Below are positions 26,027-36,993 of a stretch of 64,000 nt of DNA, in pieces. Position 1 is the first letter of the stretch. The number at the start of each line of letters is the position of its first letter. The translations under genes and the position numbers were made by a program. The notes under the pieces were generated by a model, which saw only the letters and a program-made list of their open reading frames with translations, did no database searches and was not told the origin of the DNA. Source of the stretch: Pisolithus tinctorius (lineage: Eukaryota; Basidiomycota; Agaricomycetes; Boletales; Pisolithaceae); NCBI GenBank assembly GCA_024663395.1, contig JANFAH010000006.1, positions 1,984,001-2,048,000 of the forward strand, written 5' to 3'.

Positions 26027-26333
26027 CTATGATCATTCATACCTATTTTACTTAATTTAAAACAACGGGGTGTGGAAACCGACTGAGTGGTTGGCTGTGT
26101 CAGTTAGCGCTCGGAATGTGCGTCACGGAGGTTCGGCGGCTTTGATCATGATTCATGAGAACGACCAACTGCGTTATCAACGCCTTGCATAACTAGCCTT
26201 CTGCACTATCTATAGAAAAGTCTGAGGGACCGCACCTGTGCAGACGGTCAAATTCAGGACACGCTGTCAAAGGGACATCTGATTGCATGGACTGGTGGTC
26301 AACCATAAGACTTCAGGAAATGACAACACTGCC
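26027..26333. other. Duplicated intergenic flank left of the large transposon
   Basis: Sequence after the membrane protein gene, matching about 61905-62095. It contains the conserved ACTATCTATAGAA block also seen near 42030 and 57000. It ends at the target duplication of the large element. No gene was seen. Confidence 0.5.
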
Positions 26334-26339
26334 TTTTTC
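26334..26339. repeat. Left target site duplication (TTTTTC) of the large transposon
   Basis: The identical 6 bp flank the right end at 36994-36999. The empty homologous site near 62090 has ATTTTC once. Confidence 0.8.
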
Positions 26340-26438
26340 TATGGAAAGCCGGACAATCACGCTCGAATAAGGAGAGTCCAACGGCAAAATGCCCAACTCA
26401 AAATGGAAATTGCCGACGGCGGACCTCGATCACTCCAA

Positions 26439-26668
26439 GTACTTTTTTTTTTTTGCCATCGTCGTAATGAAAAATGAAAAAACACGTTTGTCGAAGTACT
26501 TTTTTTTTTTTTTGCCATCGTCATAATGAAAAAAGAAAAAACGCGTTTGTCGAAGTACTTTTTTTTTTTTTGCCATCGTCATAATGAAAAAAGAAAAAAT
26601 GCGTTTGTCGAAGTACTTTTTTTTTTTGCCATTGTTGTATTGAAAAAAGAAAAAACACCTTTGTCAAA
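26439..26668 (+). repeat. Subterminal tandem repeats, left end of the transposon
   Basis: Four units of about 54-60 bp. Each runs GTACTT, a T run of 9-15, GCCATCGTCATAATGA, an A-rich stretch (AAAAAAGAAAAAA), then CGCGTTTGTCGAA. Related units lie inverted at about 36734-36893. Such phased subterminal repeats are typical transposase-binding arrays; the binding role is inferred. Confidence 0.75.
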
Positions 26669-26706
26669 CTTGTGACTGCATTTCCTACGTATCTATAATT
26701 GCAGTG

Positions 26707-27895
26707 TCAACACCATCTCCTTATCATAGCCAACAAGAAGTTCCCCTCAGCCACAGGCAAGCCCTCCCATGCAAGATGCATCACAAACTGGTTGCCCACA
26801 GGTGGTTCCATGGAGTGAGATTGCCTGTAGCAATCGAGAATAATGTCAACATCAGATAAGCCATAACCGTGGGAAGCAAGACATTGAGCTACTATTCCAC
26901 CCAATGGTCGAGCTCGAGCCTCGACCTGGGAGCTTAAATCCGAGTTCACATGAGGAATATATTGGCTGGAAAGAAGACCACGAAGGCTATGGATGTGTGT
27001 GTAGATGATTGGGCCAGCAGGGGGACCTGAAGAGGGAGGGGGGGAGAATGGATGATGGGTAGAGTGCACATGTGTGTGGGTATGAGATGTGGATGGTGAT
27101 GATATCATCGAGTAGGTGGGGGACATGGGAGTGGACACGGAAGGAACCCTATGTCTTGAGGGAGGGGATCTTGGGGTGTTTGAGGAGCTTACTAGGTCTG
27201 TGTCAACTTGGAGAGTGCAGAGACTGTTGGTGATTGCATCTACTGTACCACAGTTAAACCTGTCAGTTTGCAAAATGCGAAGTCAAAAATCACCATCGTT
27301 AAGCACTTCAGTAGATGTTAGCAAGGGAGGCATGAGTCCTTCAATGCCTTTCACCATGACAAATGCTAAAGCCTCCCAGAATGAGGCAGTGTGACATTTT
27401 TTGAGATACTTGAATGTACCCTCAGCGCATGTTACACTTTCCCTAATTTTTTTTTGTTGATGGATTAAGTGTTGCAAGTTGAAAAGGTGTGAAAGTGCTT
27501 CACCTAGTATGGTGAACCCCAGGTGGTGCACCTATTACCACAGCATGAAAGCCTTCATCATCATGGAGCAGGTTTCGCATGTTTTGAGAGTTGCCCAATG
27601 CAGCAAGTAACTGAGTAGGGCTTGGGTTGGCTGGCAGCCTGAGTGCATTCATGATGGGCTGCAGTGTTCTGCATACAAGTTGGGCCTCCCATTTGGAAAT
27701 ACATTGAATGGCAATTGGTAATGGTGGCAATGCTCTCCCACACTCCATGCGGGGACTACATTGCTTCATGTCAGTACTGCACACAATAATCAAGTGACAT
27801 GTAAAGTACCAGTCCAAGTCTTGATAGATGCCTGTCACCGGGCCACCAATGACTGCCCACATGTACTCTACGTTAGTTGAGGGGATGGCCATGTC
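26707..27895 (-). CDS. Cargo gene with two RNase H1 N-terminal (viroplasmin)-like segments
   Basis: Minus-strand gene next to the left transposon end; exon limits are approximate. The start MAIPSTNVEYM leads into WAVIGGPVTGIYQDLDW, followed after an intron by SKWEAQ. A second unit has HAVVIGAPPGVHHTR and later FKYLKKCHTASFWEALAFV. Both fit the pattern of the RNase H1 N-terminal/viroplasmin fold (aromatic-V-x-G-x-x-x-G-[VI]-Y/H ... F-K ... EA). A Ser/Pro/His-rich linker and a C-terminal part ending in MIRRWC follow. No RNase H catalytic domain is seen. The fold call rests on short motifs only. Its role in the element is unknown. Confidence 0.4.
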
Positions 27896-28055
27896 GAATT
27901 GGAGCAAGGACCGCTTCAGCAAGAGCAAGCATCAATGAGCATACTATACAAGATTCATGGAAGCCATACAGCCAAAGAACCTTTACTTTCAACGGTAATC
28001 AGAACACCTCTCCTGCATTGCGAGTCTTTCCTTTGCATGATGCCATCCCTGAGCT

Positions 28056-30833
28056 TCAGGCCTTCCCCTTGCCAAACACCTCTAGCTGGAATCCTGGCCA
28101 TTTGCAATACTTGTTACAGACATGCTGGTGCTCAAACACCGCAACTTCATCCTCCAGATTACCTTCCCCAAACAAGATCTGGCCTTGGTTAACATCGCTG
28201 GAAAGCAAGGTGATTCATCAGTCTATTACACACAATCAGGACGTCAGATGATTATTGTGCATGGGTGGGTGAGAATTTGGGGATCTGATAACAGCATTGT
28301 ACTGCCTGCATAAGAAGTCACAGAAGTCAGTGCATCAATGTACTATGATTGGATCCGAGGTGACTTACCTTGGTAATCAGAAATGTATACTTGACCATTC
28401 GTGTTGCTGTATTGGACATGTTGTGTGAATGCAAGAAATTCTGCCATTTCATACCCATACTTGCCGGGTTTGGGGAAGGGATTGGGGTTGCTGTTGTGAA
28501 TAAACTTTGTGAACTTCTTCGAATTGCTGCCACTGATTCCGTCTGAACCATTGTCAAATCTAATCAACTCCTTGGCAAGGTACATAGCACTGGTGGAGCC
28601 AGGTTTTGGGGCATGAGGCCCTGTGGGACCACCTGGATGGTGTGAATATGTGACCACTAGGCCAGCAACTATGAAACACAAGATGGGGATTTTGAAAGGA
28701 GGGGGATCTGTAGATTTGGAGATGCAATGATGGATGTAGTTGTAGGTCATGTTGAGGAGCGCCTTCGACCAGTACAAAATGTTGGCCTCCTGAACTAGCT
28801 TTATTGACTCTTCATGCAGTGTCAGTCACGTATAGGGTGGACTGCCCTGCATGACATCATACAGACACTTGAGGACAATTTCTTCATTTGGGGTAGACCC
28901 AAGGGAGTTGGCCACACTCCTGAAAATGTTGATTTGGGCATGTTGTGCTGTCTTAAATGCACCCACACCGATGATGTCGTGACTGGAGTGAGTTACCAGG
29001 ATCATGCCAGAGAGAGAATTGATCTTGTTGATATCAAAGGTGTCGTTTCCCCTGACGAGCTCTGTTATGTCATGAGTGGGTATCAGATAGAAGTTGATCA
29101 GTTCGAATTTCTGCTTAAGTACTGATGTCATGATGCATTAGCGTAGGTCAATGAAGATTGTAGTGTGACGTACTGGTCTGTAGCTCGAACTTCCCTCTGC
29201 CTCCGGACTGGAGTGCAGTTTTGAGACAGTCAGGGTCTGGAAGCAATGCAGTGGTGGGCTTATTCTGAGGCAGAGTGAAACCTGTTGTGCTCAAGATACT
29301 GTTTGATTCAGGGTCTGGAAGCAACATGGCAAGAGGCTTCTTATGCCAAGGTATGGTGAGACCTGCTGTGCTCGAGATATCACTGCTTGATTCGAGGTTG
29401 TCAAGGTCTGGAACTGAGGTGACAGACTTCTTATGAGGTGGAGAAAGACCCGTTGTACTTGAGATACTGCTTGATTGGCGATGGCAGAATTCGGCAAGCA
29501 TACTTGTACCTGCCTCCATCATCAAAGAGGCAGATGGCTCTGTCTGGTCAAAGAGACACCAGATATCATGAGAAATAGGGCAATCAAAGAGGGTCATAGT
29601 TGATGTCCATGGGGCAGATACAGCTGGAGCCTCAGAACCCTTGGGAATGGTGGCAGCATTGGTGATGGATGTCACAGGAAGCATGGATGTGCCTGCCACT
29701 GTGGTGTCATTGAGTTTCTCCTGGAAAGCCTCGAGCTCCTGCCACTGGCTTGCAGGGACAACAATGTAGAGACTGAACTGCTTGGCCTTGAAGACCATGG
29801 CTCAGGAATTTTTGCAGGTGGCCAGATGGAGGCACTGGGCATAGAAGTATGGCTTGTTCGACATCAGTGAGTGTCAGAAGAGATCCACCCACATTGCATT
29901 GCGCACTACAAACTCAGAGTTGCACCACAGGAATTCAGGATGGAAAGCTTGGATACATGGGGTGATTGTGCGGAGGGTGATGTCCACGAGCTCGGCTGCT
30001 GAGGCCAAGGCATTAATGTCCTTCAGGCCCTCACATATGTTCTGTTATAACACGTTAGCTATGTTGACAGGGAAATGCCCACATAATACACATACTCCGA
30101 TGGGATTGCCCCGAAGACCTTTCTTCCTAACCCCAGATTCATATAATGCCAAAACCTCCAATGATATTGTTTTTGCAGGTGGGGGACAGTGGGCCACACG
30201 TTGCCAGTGTTCATGCCGAACAGCATACTGCAGGTGCTGCAGAGTATAGCCAACAGAGCCGGCAGGCAATGAAGTGCCTGCACCCGGTGGTGCCATGGCT
30301 GAAGGCACGTGAATGTTGGGTCCTCGGATTGGAAGTTGTGGATGCGGTGCGCAGCTGATGCTCAGCAGTTGGATTGGAATGGGCGGAGGTGGCATGCGAA
30401 GGTTCGCCATAGCCATGACTGGAGGGGGATTAATTGATGCTGTATAAAAACTGAGTAAAAAAAATGGACAGGGAATGGTCATTCATAACTCACTGCGTGA
30501 CTGAGCAGCACCCACAGATTGGCGAATGGCTTGTGGACTTGGTAGTGATGCTGTCAAAGGGTAAGTGGATATTTGCCAGACATAGAACTGGAAAGTTTAC
30601 TAACCTTGGGCTCAGCTAACAGTTGTTGAAGGCTTCCTCTGATAATGTGCACAGCAACTACCACACACATACCTGCCAGGCTTGGTCTGGTCAATGGGTG
30701 TGATGTAGTGGCAAGGTTCACCTGGGTTGATGATGACTGCACAGGAAGGTTGCTGGCAAAGCCTTGCTACTTGTGCATATGCGTCTTCACTGAACTGTGT
30801 GACAAGATGTGAGCTTGGATTGGTAGTGGACAT
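28056..30833 (-). CDS. Alpha-type protein kinase, transposon cargo (probably decaying)
   Basis: The start ATG at 30831-30833 begins MSTTNPSSHLV. An N-terminal Cys motif follows (CQQPSCAVIINPGEPCHYI ... YVCGSCCAHY), as in many agaricomycete alpha-kinases. After a long Ser/Pro linker the atypical kinase domain shows the glycine/lysine segment IGVGAFKTA (about 28960). It continues with the YLAKELI region, NPFPKPGKYGYEMAEFLAF, the loop LLSDPQILTHP (about 28270-28300), FGEGNL and the terminal zinc motif HVCNKYCKWPGF. The stop lies at 28056-28058. Alpha-kinases phosphorylate Ser/Thr in helical contexts. At least one in-frame TGA appears soon after ILTHP unless an unrecognised intron removes it, so the gene may be inactive. 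Exon edges in the linker (29100-30600) are uncertain. Confidence 0.75.
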
Positions 30834-32431
30834 GTCAGTGATTTTTACTGCACCTGTATATGCAACACACAGTGATTTATACTGCACATGTATATGCAAC
30901 ACAACAAGATTTGCAATGCAACAAATGTCTGCCAGACATGTGAGGACAGGGGAATCGAGACTTGAGACTCACCAACAATTGATGCCTTCATGCTGGAAGG
31001 ACAGGCAGGTGCAGAGTGCACTCAAGGAATGCACCCAAGTTGGAAACACTTGGGAGGCACAGGAAGGGAATGGTCAGTTCTTAAGTGCATCCACATTGAA
31101 ATGAAAGACACTTTGCTTCAGCCTTGACGCAGCTGTGTTGTAGTGTGGAGGGATCTGAGTGGTTGGAGATAATCAAGAACGCAGCCATGAGGTCTTGCAT
31201 GGAGATTCAGGCCTCAGGTAGCGGTTGCACATTTTACATATACATAGTACACTCAGCTATGATAGGTGACTTGTCACTCTGCCTCAACCTCTCTGCTTCA
31301 CAAATCGCCACTCATTGGTATAAAGCAGGTTGGAACAGGCTGACTGCTTGCTCCCTCAATATCATCTCAATGCCCAATCAGTGGAAACCGAACCATAAGC
31401 TCAGCCTCATTCTTTGAAATCATTGCATCTGATCAATGTCACTAACACAGCACCAGTGGAACTCATTGAACCACACATTTGAAGACTCTGGAAGGCACAC
31501 TTCAACGACCGTCAAATTCTGGCAGAGTTAAGGAAGCACATAGATTTGAGCCAATATGGCATTGGGTGTGCAATCATTTATTTCCTTGTGCCAAATGCTG
31601 ATACACGTGTTGGCTAGTCTGACAAGATTTGTTGCAATCCATAAGAGCCTCGGTCTTGTGCACACCTGGCAGCAGGCACATACACCAGAAACCATTTGGG
31701 ATGCCATGATCAAACTGCGAGAAATGTACTCCAATGCTGGGACTTGGGAAATGATCAGCCTTATTTTCTTTGAGCATGACATGTCCGTTGTGAGCCAAAG
31801 TGTGGTTCAGTGGTGGAAACCAACCAAAACCAACACAAAAGACAAAAAGAGCAAGTGGTGGTGTGCCTATGTGATACCTAGATGGTAGAACCTTTGATTT
31901 GGGAGGGTTTTTGCAAGCTATAACACTCAAAGACAAGTGCTGAGGATTGGGGATGCTCCTGATGAAGAAGGAGCAGGAATGTGATAGAATGTGATAGGGT
32001 AGACTGCTGTCAGCCTACAGAAGGATGGATGGCAACTTAATTCGATGTCCTGAGCTGCACTGAGCTCAGGGAGGACTTGGAGCAAAGTAGATTGATGATA
32101 GATGATAATAAGCAAAGTAGACAATAGCTAGACCCTTAATAAAGTCTCAACTATCAAAGCTGATGAATGATTTACTGAGAGATGATAAATTGTGAGCAAG
32201 AGGGGCTCTCTGACATCTTCTTCTTCAGCTATCTAAGTACAGTGATTATATACAGTACAGGGGCATTGCCTATGGAAAACAAGGTGCAAACACTTGGTAA
32301 GTGATTGGTAACTGATGAGTAAGGAATGTAAGCAGTGGGTAATCATCTTAGAAAGCATTGGTGAGCATTGGTAAGGATAAGTAAGCCAAAAAGTGAAGAA
32401 TCAGTAAGCAAGGCCAAAAGACTGGTAAGTA
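30834..32431. other. Interior of the large transposon without assigned genes
   Basis: About 1.6 kb between the alpha-kinase start and the nested Tc1 element. Overlapping frames of about 110-120 codons on both strands (for example 31556-31888 plus, 31574-31936 minus) show no motif I recognise. It may hold remnants of further cargo or transposase exons. Confidence 0.4.
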
Positions 32432-34018
32432 CAGTGGCTCAAAAAAGTGTCCCAATGTTTGGTGATTTTGGAAAGAGTTGAGATTTATGAGAGAGCCAAT
32501 AGGAATTAGTTCAAACTCATGCAGGACAAAAGGTAGTACTAACCGTTGCCTTGACAACAAGGGCTTGCTTATGTAATTGGGTTGACATGCCATCAAGATA
32601 TAACCATTTTAAAATGACATGTCATTGGGACACTTTTTTGAGCATGATATTGTCAGTCATTATTTAGTAAATAACATAAAGATTTGACAACTTCTGAGGG
32701 ATTTTTTGCTTCAACCCTGACTGATTATGTAATGTACATAATCCTGAGCCATAAAAATGGCTTGGGTCCCACTCAGCTAACCCTACTTCACCATGAAATG
32801 CATTTTTGCCTCTGCTAGAGCAAATATCCACCTTCTTTCTGAATTTGGCCTTTCTGCTCATCAAATCTCCTCCACAACTGGTGAGGGGAGCTCTACTGTG
32901 GCCAGGATCATCAAAGAGTTCCAGCTAGATTAAGGAAAACCTTAAACTAGGACATCCTTACCAGCCTTCTTCTCCTGGCAGAGGAGAATATTCACCAGTA
33001 TGACCTCTGGAAGAGCTGAAAATGCTGTCCAGGCTGCCCATATAATGTGTGTGGCTGTTCCCTCTCCTGTCACTTCCCAAACTGTTTGCAGTGTGCTCAA
33101 TTCTGCATCCTTGAAGGCTGTAGTCAAGCAGGAGAATTATCCTGCAAACACTTTCCTACCATTTTCCACACAAATTTCTTTACATCTGGTCCAATACTAT
33201 TGATCTTGGGCTCAACTGACCAGATGACCCTAGTGCAGTCATCCACAGTCCAGTTTTGGTGCTTAAGAGCAAAGGCAAGTCACTGTTGTGTATGCTTGCA
33301 AGACAAGAGTGGCATCTCCTGCTTGACAATCACCTTCAGGGATGCAGAATTGAGCACACTGCAAACAGTTTGGGAAGTGACAGGAGAGGGAACAGCCACA
33401 CACATTATATGGGCAGCCTGGACAGCATTTTCAGCTCTTCCAGAGGTCATACTGGTGAATATTCTCCTCTGCCAGGAGAAGAAGGCTGGTAAGGATGTCC
33501 TAGTTTAAGGTTTTCCTTAATCTAGCTGGAACTCTTTGATGATCCTGGCCACAGTAGAGCTCCCCTCACCAGTTGTGGAGGAGATTTGATGAGCAGAAAG
33601 GCCAAATTCAGAAAGAAGGTGGATATTTGCTCTAGCAGAGGCAAAAATGCATTTCATGGTGAAGTAGGGTTAGCTGAGTGGGACCCAAGCCATTTTTATG
33701 GCTCAGGATTATGTACATTACATAATCAGTCAGGATTGAAGCAAAAAATCCCTCAGAAGTTGTCAAATCTTTATGTTATTTACTAAATAATGACTGACAA
33801 TATCATGCTCAAAAAAGTGTCCCAATGACATGTCATTTTAAAATGGTTATATCTTGATGGCATGTCAACCCAATTACATAAGCAAGCCCTTGTTGTCAAG
33901 GCAACAGTTAGTACTACCTTTTGTCCTGCATGAGTTTGAACTAATTCCTATTGGCTCTCTCATAAATCTCAACTCTTTCCAAAATCACCAAACATTGGGG
34001 CACTTTTTTGAGCCACTG
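32432..34018. mobile_element. Foldback Tc1/mariner-type element nested in the large transposon
   Basis: Ends CAGTGGCTCAAAAAAGTGTC, with the reverse complement at the other end, flanked by TA on both sides (32430-32431 and 34019-34020), as expected for Tc1/mariner insertion. The arms of about 700 bp (32432-33137 and 33313-34018) are almost perfect inverted copies. Each contains the transposase N-terminal helix-turn-helix region (for example GLSAHQISSTTGEGSSTVA, then SGRAENAVQAA) with stop codons. A spacer of about 175 bp encodes, on the minus strand, the start of the DDE domain. There the usual first-Asp motif WSDE reads WSVE, so the transposase is dead. The structure looks like two 5' halves joined tail to tail. 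Confidence 0.85.
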
Positions 34019-34331
34019 TATTGGCAATAAGTGAGTCAAAGACAGTCAGGATGTCAAAGTATGAGTCAAGTAAAGTCAGAAACTGGGAAAGCGCACTGGA
34101 ATTGCATTAGGGGGAGGCTGTGCATTTCACATCTCAAAGGGATCGCTTCTAGGCCAAGGTAGGATGACAGAGAGGCAGTGCTGATCTGATGCCGATATAG
34201 TACATCCAAAAGCAGACAGGGTGAGTCAGATGTCAACAGGGTCAAGCTTTGGGGGTCTGTGGGGTGACAGGAGCATAGGGGATTGCAACTTTCCCCCCCA
34301 AACCATCCTCTCAGTGAAGCAAATAAAAACT

Positions 34332-35000
34332 TCATGAATGAGGCTCTGATGGAAGAGAGGATGAAGGGGGAGCATCTTCTGCTGTATCTTGCAATAAGGA
34401 GGCAAGATGTGCATCATACTCATCATGGATGCAATCAGGGAGAGTAGAGAACAGTAGATTATACTGTAGCTGTTGCAATTTTGGGAGAATGATGGACGAG
34501 ACTGGTATGAAAACATTGCAGGGAGCAGGGAGGAAGGATCCATATGCTTCTTGGACTGGAGAGACTGAAACGACCACATAAGACCTTTCCAAGTGAATGA
34601 CAGACCTGAGGTGACCAAAGAACGTCCTCCTAGAGGTCATACTGACAAAAAGAATGCGCTGTCCAAGCTGGATGGGCTGAGAGGGGGAAGACAAGGATGG
34701 GATGTACCAGGATGCTTCAGGACGGAAGCTGGTAGGAACTCCTGGTAGATATATGTAGCCATGGTCCCTAGCAAAGGGGACAAGCAAAATGATTGATGTG
34801 GAGGCAGCCATATCAGAAGAATTAGCAAAATGAGCATCTTTTGGAGGGAGTGCTGTAGAAATGTGTGGAGTGTGCAAATCCTTTCCAATCTTGGAAGGTA
34901 GGATTGCGTGGCTGAGCACTACAAGCGAGTGTGGGAATGGTTTTGGTATCTGCAGAAATGGCGGAGATATGTCAAAAACTGGAATGCCATACATGGGCAC
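34332..35000 (-). CDS. Unassigned transposon-borne ORF, 222 codons
   Basis: Intact minus-strand frame from MPMYGIPVF to PSEPHS, rich in Pro, Ser and Leu and with hydrophobic beta-like stretches (SIILLVPFARDHGYIYLPGV). An upstream frame on the same strand (35021-35287) may be an earlier exon, with CDS joined by an intron near 35000. I do not recognise a domain. It lies back to back with the plus-strand integrase gene. Confidence 0.4.
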   Translation of the reverse strand: MPMYGIPVFDISPPFLQIPKPFPHSLVVLSHAILPSKIGKDLHTPHISTALPPKDAHFANSSDMAASTSIILLVPFARDHGYIYLPGVPTSFRPEASWYIPSLSSPSQPIQLGQRILFVSMTSRRTFFGHLRSVIHLERSYVVVSVSPVQEAYGSFLPAPCNVFIPVSSIILPKLQQLQYNLLFSTLPDCIHDEYDAHLASLLQDTAEDAPPSSSLPSEPHS

Positions 35001-35229
35001 TTAAGAATTTTAACCAGTGCTTAACTCGCTTTCTCCTTTTCTTTGGCATTGATGACTTGTTCTTGTGCAAGGGATGACTGCCAACATTTCTGGCTGTCCT
35101 TCTTCACATGAGAGCTATGGTCTTCATCTCCATTCATCAGCTGTATCCATGTCCACCTCACCAAACACCTTTGGTGTGTGACACCATCTCTCAGTGAGTA
35201 CTCAAAATATAACTTGCACAAGGCATGCT

Positions 35230-36755
35230 GATTAACATCTTTAATAGGAGCACCATGCAGTTGTACTTCACTACATATGAGCCTCATTTAGTTAGGCACT
35301 ACAAGGTGAGGTGCCTCCAACGTCACCGGTTCTGGGCTGCAGGTGTCAATGACATCTGGGCAGTGGATCAACACAACAAATGGCTTCGATTTGGCCTCGG
35401 TTTACACACAGGGATTGAGCCATTCTCGGGGTGGATCCTTTGGATGAAGGTTTGGCACTCTAACCGCAACCCACAGCTCATTCTTTCTTATTATTTGGAA
35501 ACTGTTACAGAGTTTGGATGTAAGTGAAACACAAGTCAGTAGTGCTATTATACTGACAAGAATTTGATTCTAGTTATGCCGATGGTGACTCAAAGTGATC
35601 CCAGAACAGAAAACTTTGGGATCACTAATGCTCAAACCATGCTACAACAGCTGCATGATCCTGCATTGAGGGGCTTTGTGCAACACCACTGGATGTGCAC
35701 AAAGAAGAACATCATGCCGGAAATCACATGGTCCCAGCTTCAATGACGATTTACTCCTGGCTTTGAGACTCTGCTTGATGAAGGCTGGTATGATCCCAAC
35801 AATATGCTGCAGCTGTAAGATATCCCTTTCAGTTTACGGTTCACCACTGAGCCATATATCTGAACAGGATGGTCTTTTGTTGGTTGTTTATTCCCTGGCT
35901 CCAGAGGGAGCTGGACCAGTATTGAGACCAAGTCAATAATAGTTGCAAGTGCCAGGACAAAAACAAGGTATGCAGTGATTGGACCTCTGTGATCTACATA
36001 ATGAGTGTTTTTCAGGTCCTACCTCATGGAATTCCCAAGTTAATCCACACCTGTGCAGAGGACTATGGCACACTAGATTTCAAGGTACTATATATTTGTT
36101 TATCATATACATTTAACACGCTATGGTTTCTGACAGGTGATGGTCAATCCGAAAACAATCGAGGATGTCTGACAACTCTACATTAAGGCTGACCATCCAG
36201 TATTCAATCTTGTCCCACACACACTCAATGCCTTCATTGACAAGTGTTATATATGACTGGGCTCCCCGTCTGTTCAGCACAACACAATATGGGCAATCTA
36301 CCTTGACCTCCTCTCCCTCCTACAGCAGCAGCCAGATATCGTTCCCATCATCGAGGGGGCCACGTCTGACAATGAAGAGCAGAATGATGACATACCTCTG
36401 ATAGATGGACTTCAAGACCTTATTGAGAATGATCAGTATATGGGTGGCCTTGGAAATGGGATGGGATTGGGTAAGTCAAAATATACTAATGGTTAGAGTG
36501 AAGAAACAAGGCTGATCTGTATCATCTCCTTAGAAGAAGAACATGTCTGTGCCCTGCAAAAACTTGAGCATGATGAGGAAGAGGTTGATGGTGCAGATGA
36601 CATGGAGGTGCCAGGTGCATTCCTCTGGGTTGATCGCTTCTCCGATGTTGGTTCAGATGATGAAGCAAGTGATGTCGAGGCGAGTCTGTGAATTCTTTAC
36701 CTACGTCTACGAAATCTACTACATACTTTTCATGTTTTTTCTTTTTTCAATATGA
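35230..36755 (+). pseudogene. Decayed DDE integrase-type (rve-like) transposase gene
   Basis: The first exon contains HRFWAAGVNDIWAVDQHNKW (first Asp in AVDQH) and GLHTGIEPFSGWILWMKVW. After an intron (about 35520-35573) the second Asp sits in TQSDPRTENFGI and the Glu 41 residues later in KKNIMPEITWSQL. This is the usual D-D-E layout of the retroviral-integrase-like fold. A clear in-frame TGA follows directly where the family is expected to have Arg (SQLQ-stop-RFTPGFE), and another TGA occurs in ELDQY-stop-DQVNN near 35927. Both look like CGA to TGA transitions. Further exons reach an acidic tail (36543-36690). This is probably the element's own transposase, now inactive in this copy. Confidence 0.75.
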
Positions 36756-36893
36756 CGATGGTCAAAAAAAAAAAAGTACTTCGACAAACGCGTTTTTTCT
36801 TTTTTCATTATGACGATGGCAAAAAAAAAAAAGTACTTCGACAAACGTGTTTTTTTCATTTTTCATGACGACGATGGCAACAAAAAAAAAGTA
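36734..36893 (-). repeat. Subterminal repeats, right end of the transposon
   Basis: Two to three inverted units matching those at 26439-26668 (TTCGACAAACGCG, A/T runs, ATTATGACGATGGC, poly-A, AAGTAC). Together with the outer about 100 bp they form the right terminal inverted repeat. Confidence 0.75.
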
Positions 36894-36993
36894 CTTGGAG
36901 TGATCGAGGTCCGCCGTCGGCCATTTCCATTTTGAGTTGGGCATTTTGCCATTGGACTTTCCTTATTCGAGCATGATTGTCCGGCTTTCCATA

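Larger units (their letters stand above)
26340..36993. mobile_element. 10.65 kb terminal-inverted-repeat transposon carrying an alpha-kinase and a DDE integrase relic
   Basis: The left end TATGGAAAGCCGGACAATC is matched by its reverse complement at the right end (GATTGTCCGGCTTTCCATA). The inverted similarity extends about 260 bp inward, including phased poly-T/poly-A repeats. TTTTTC flanks both sides (26334-26339 and 36994-36999) as a 6 bp target duplication. The paralogous segment near 62090-62110 reads through this point with a single target-like copy (ATTTTC), that is, the empty site. Inside are an alpha-kinase gene, an RNase H1 N-terminal-like gene, an unassigned ORF, a decayed integrase-type transposase gene and a nested Tc1 foldback. 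The superfamily is not certain: the transposase is of the integrase (rve) DDE type, but a 6 bp duplication does not match the families I know best. Confidence 0.88.

Noticed and set aside
33047..33508. 153-codon plus-strand frame in the Tc1 foldback
   Set aside because: It crosses the centre of the palindrome and reads the antisense of transposase sequence; not a gene.
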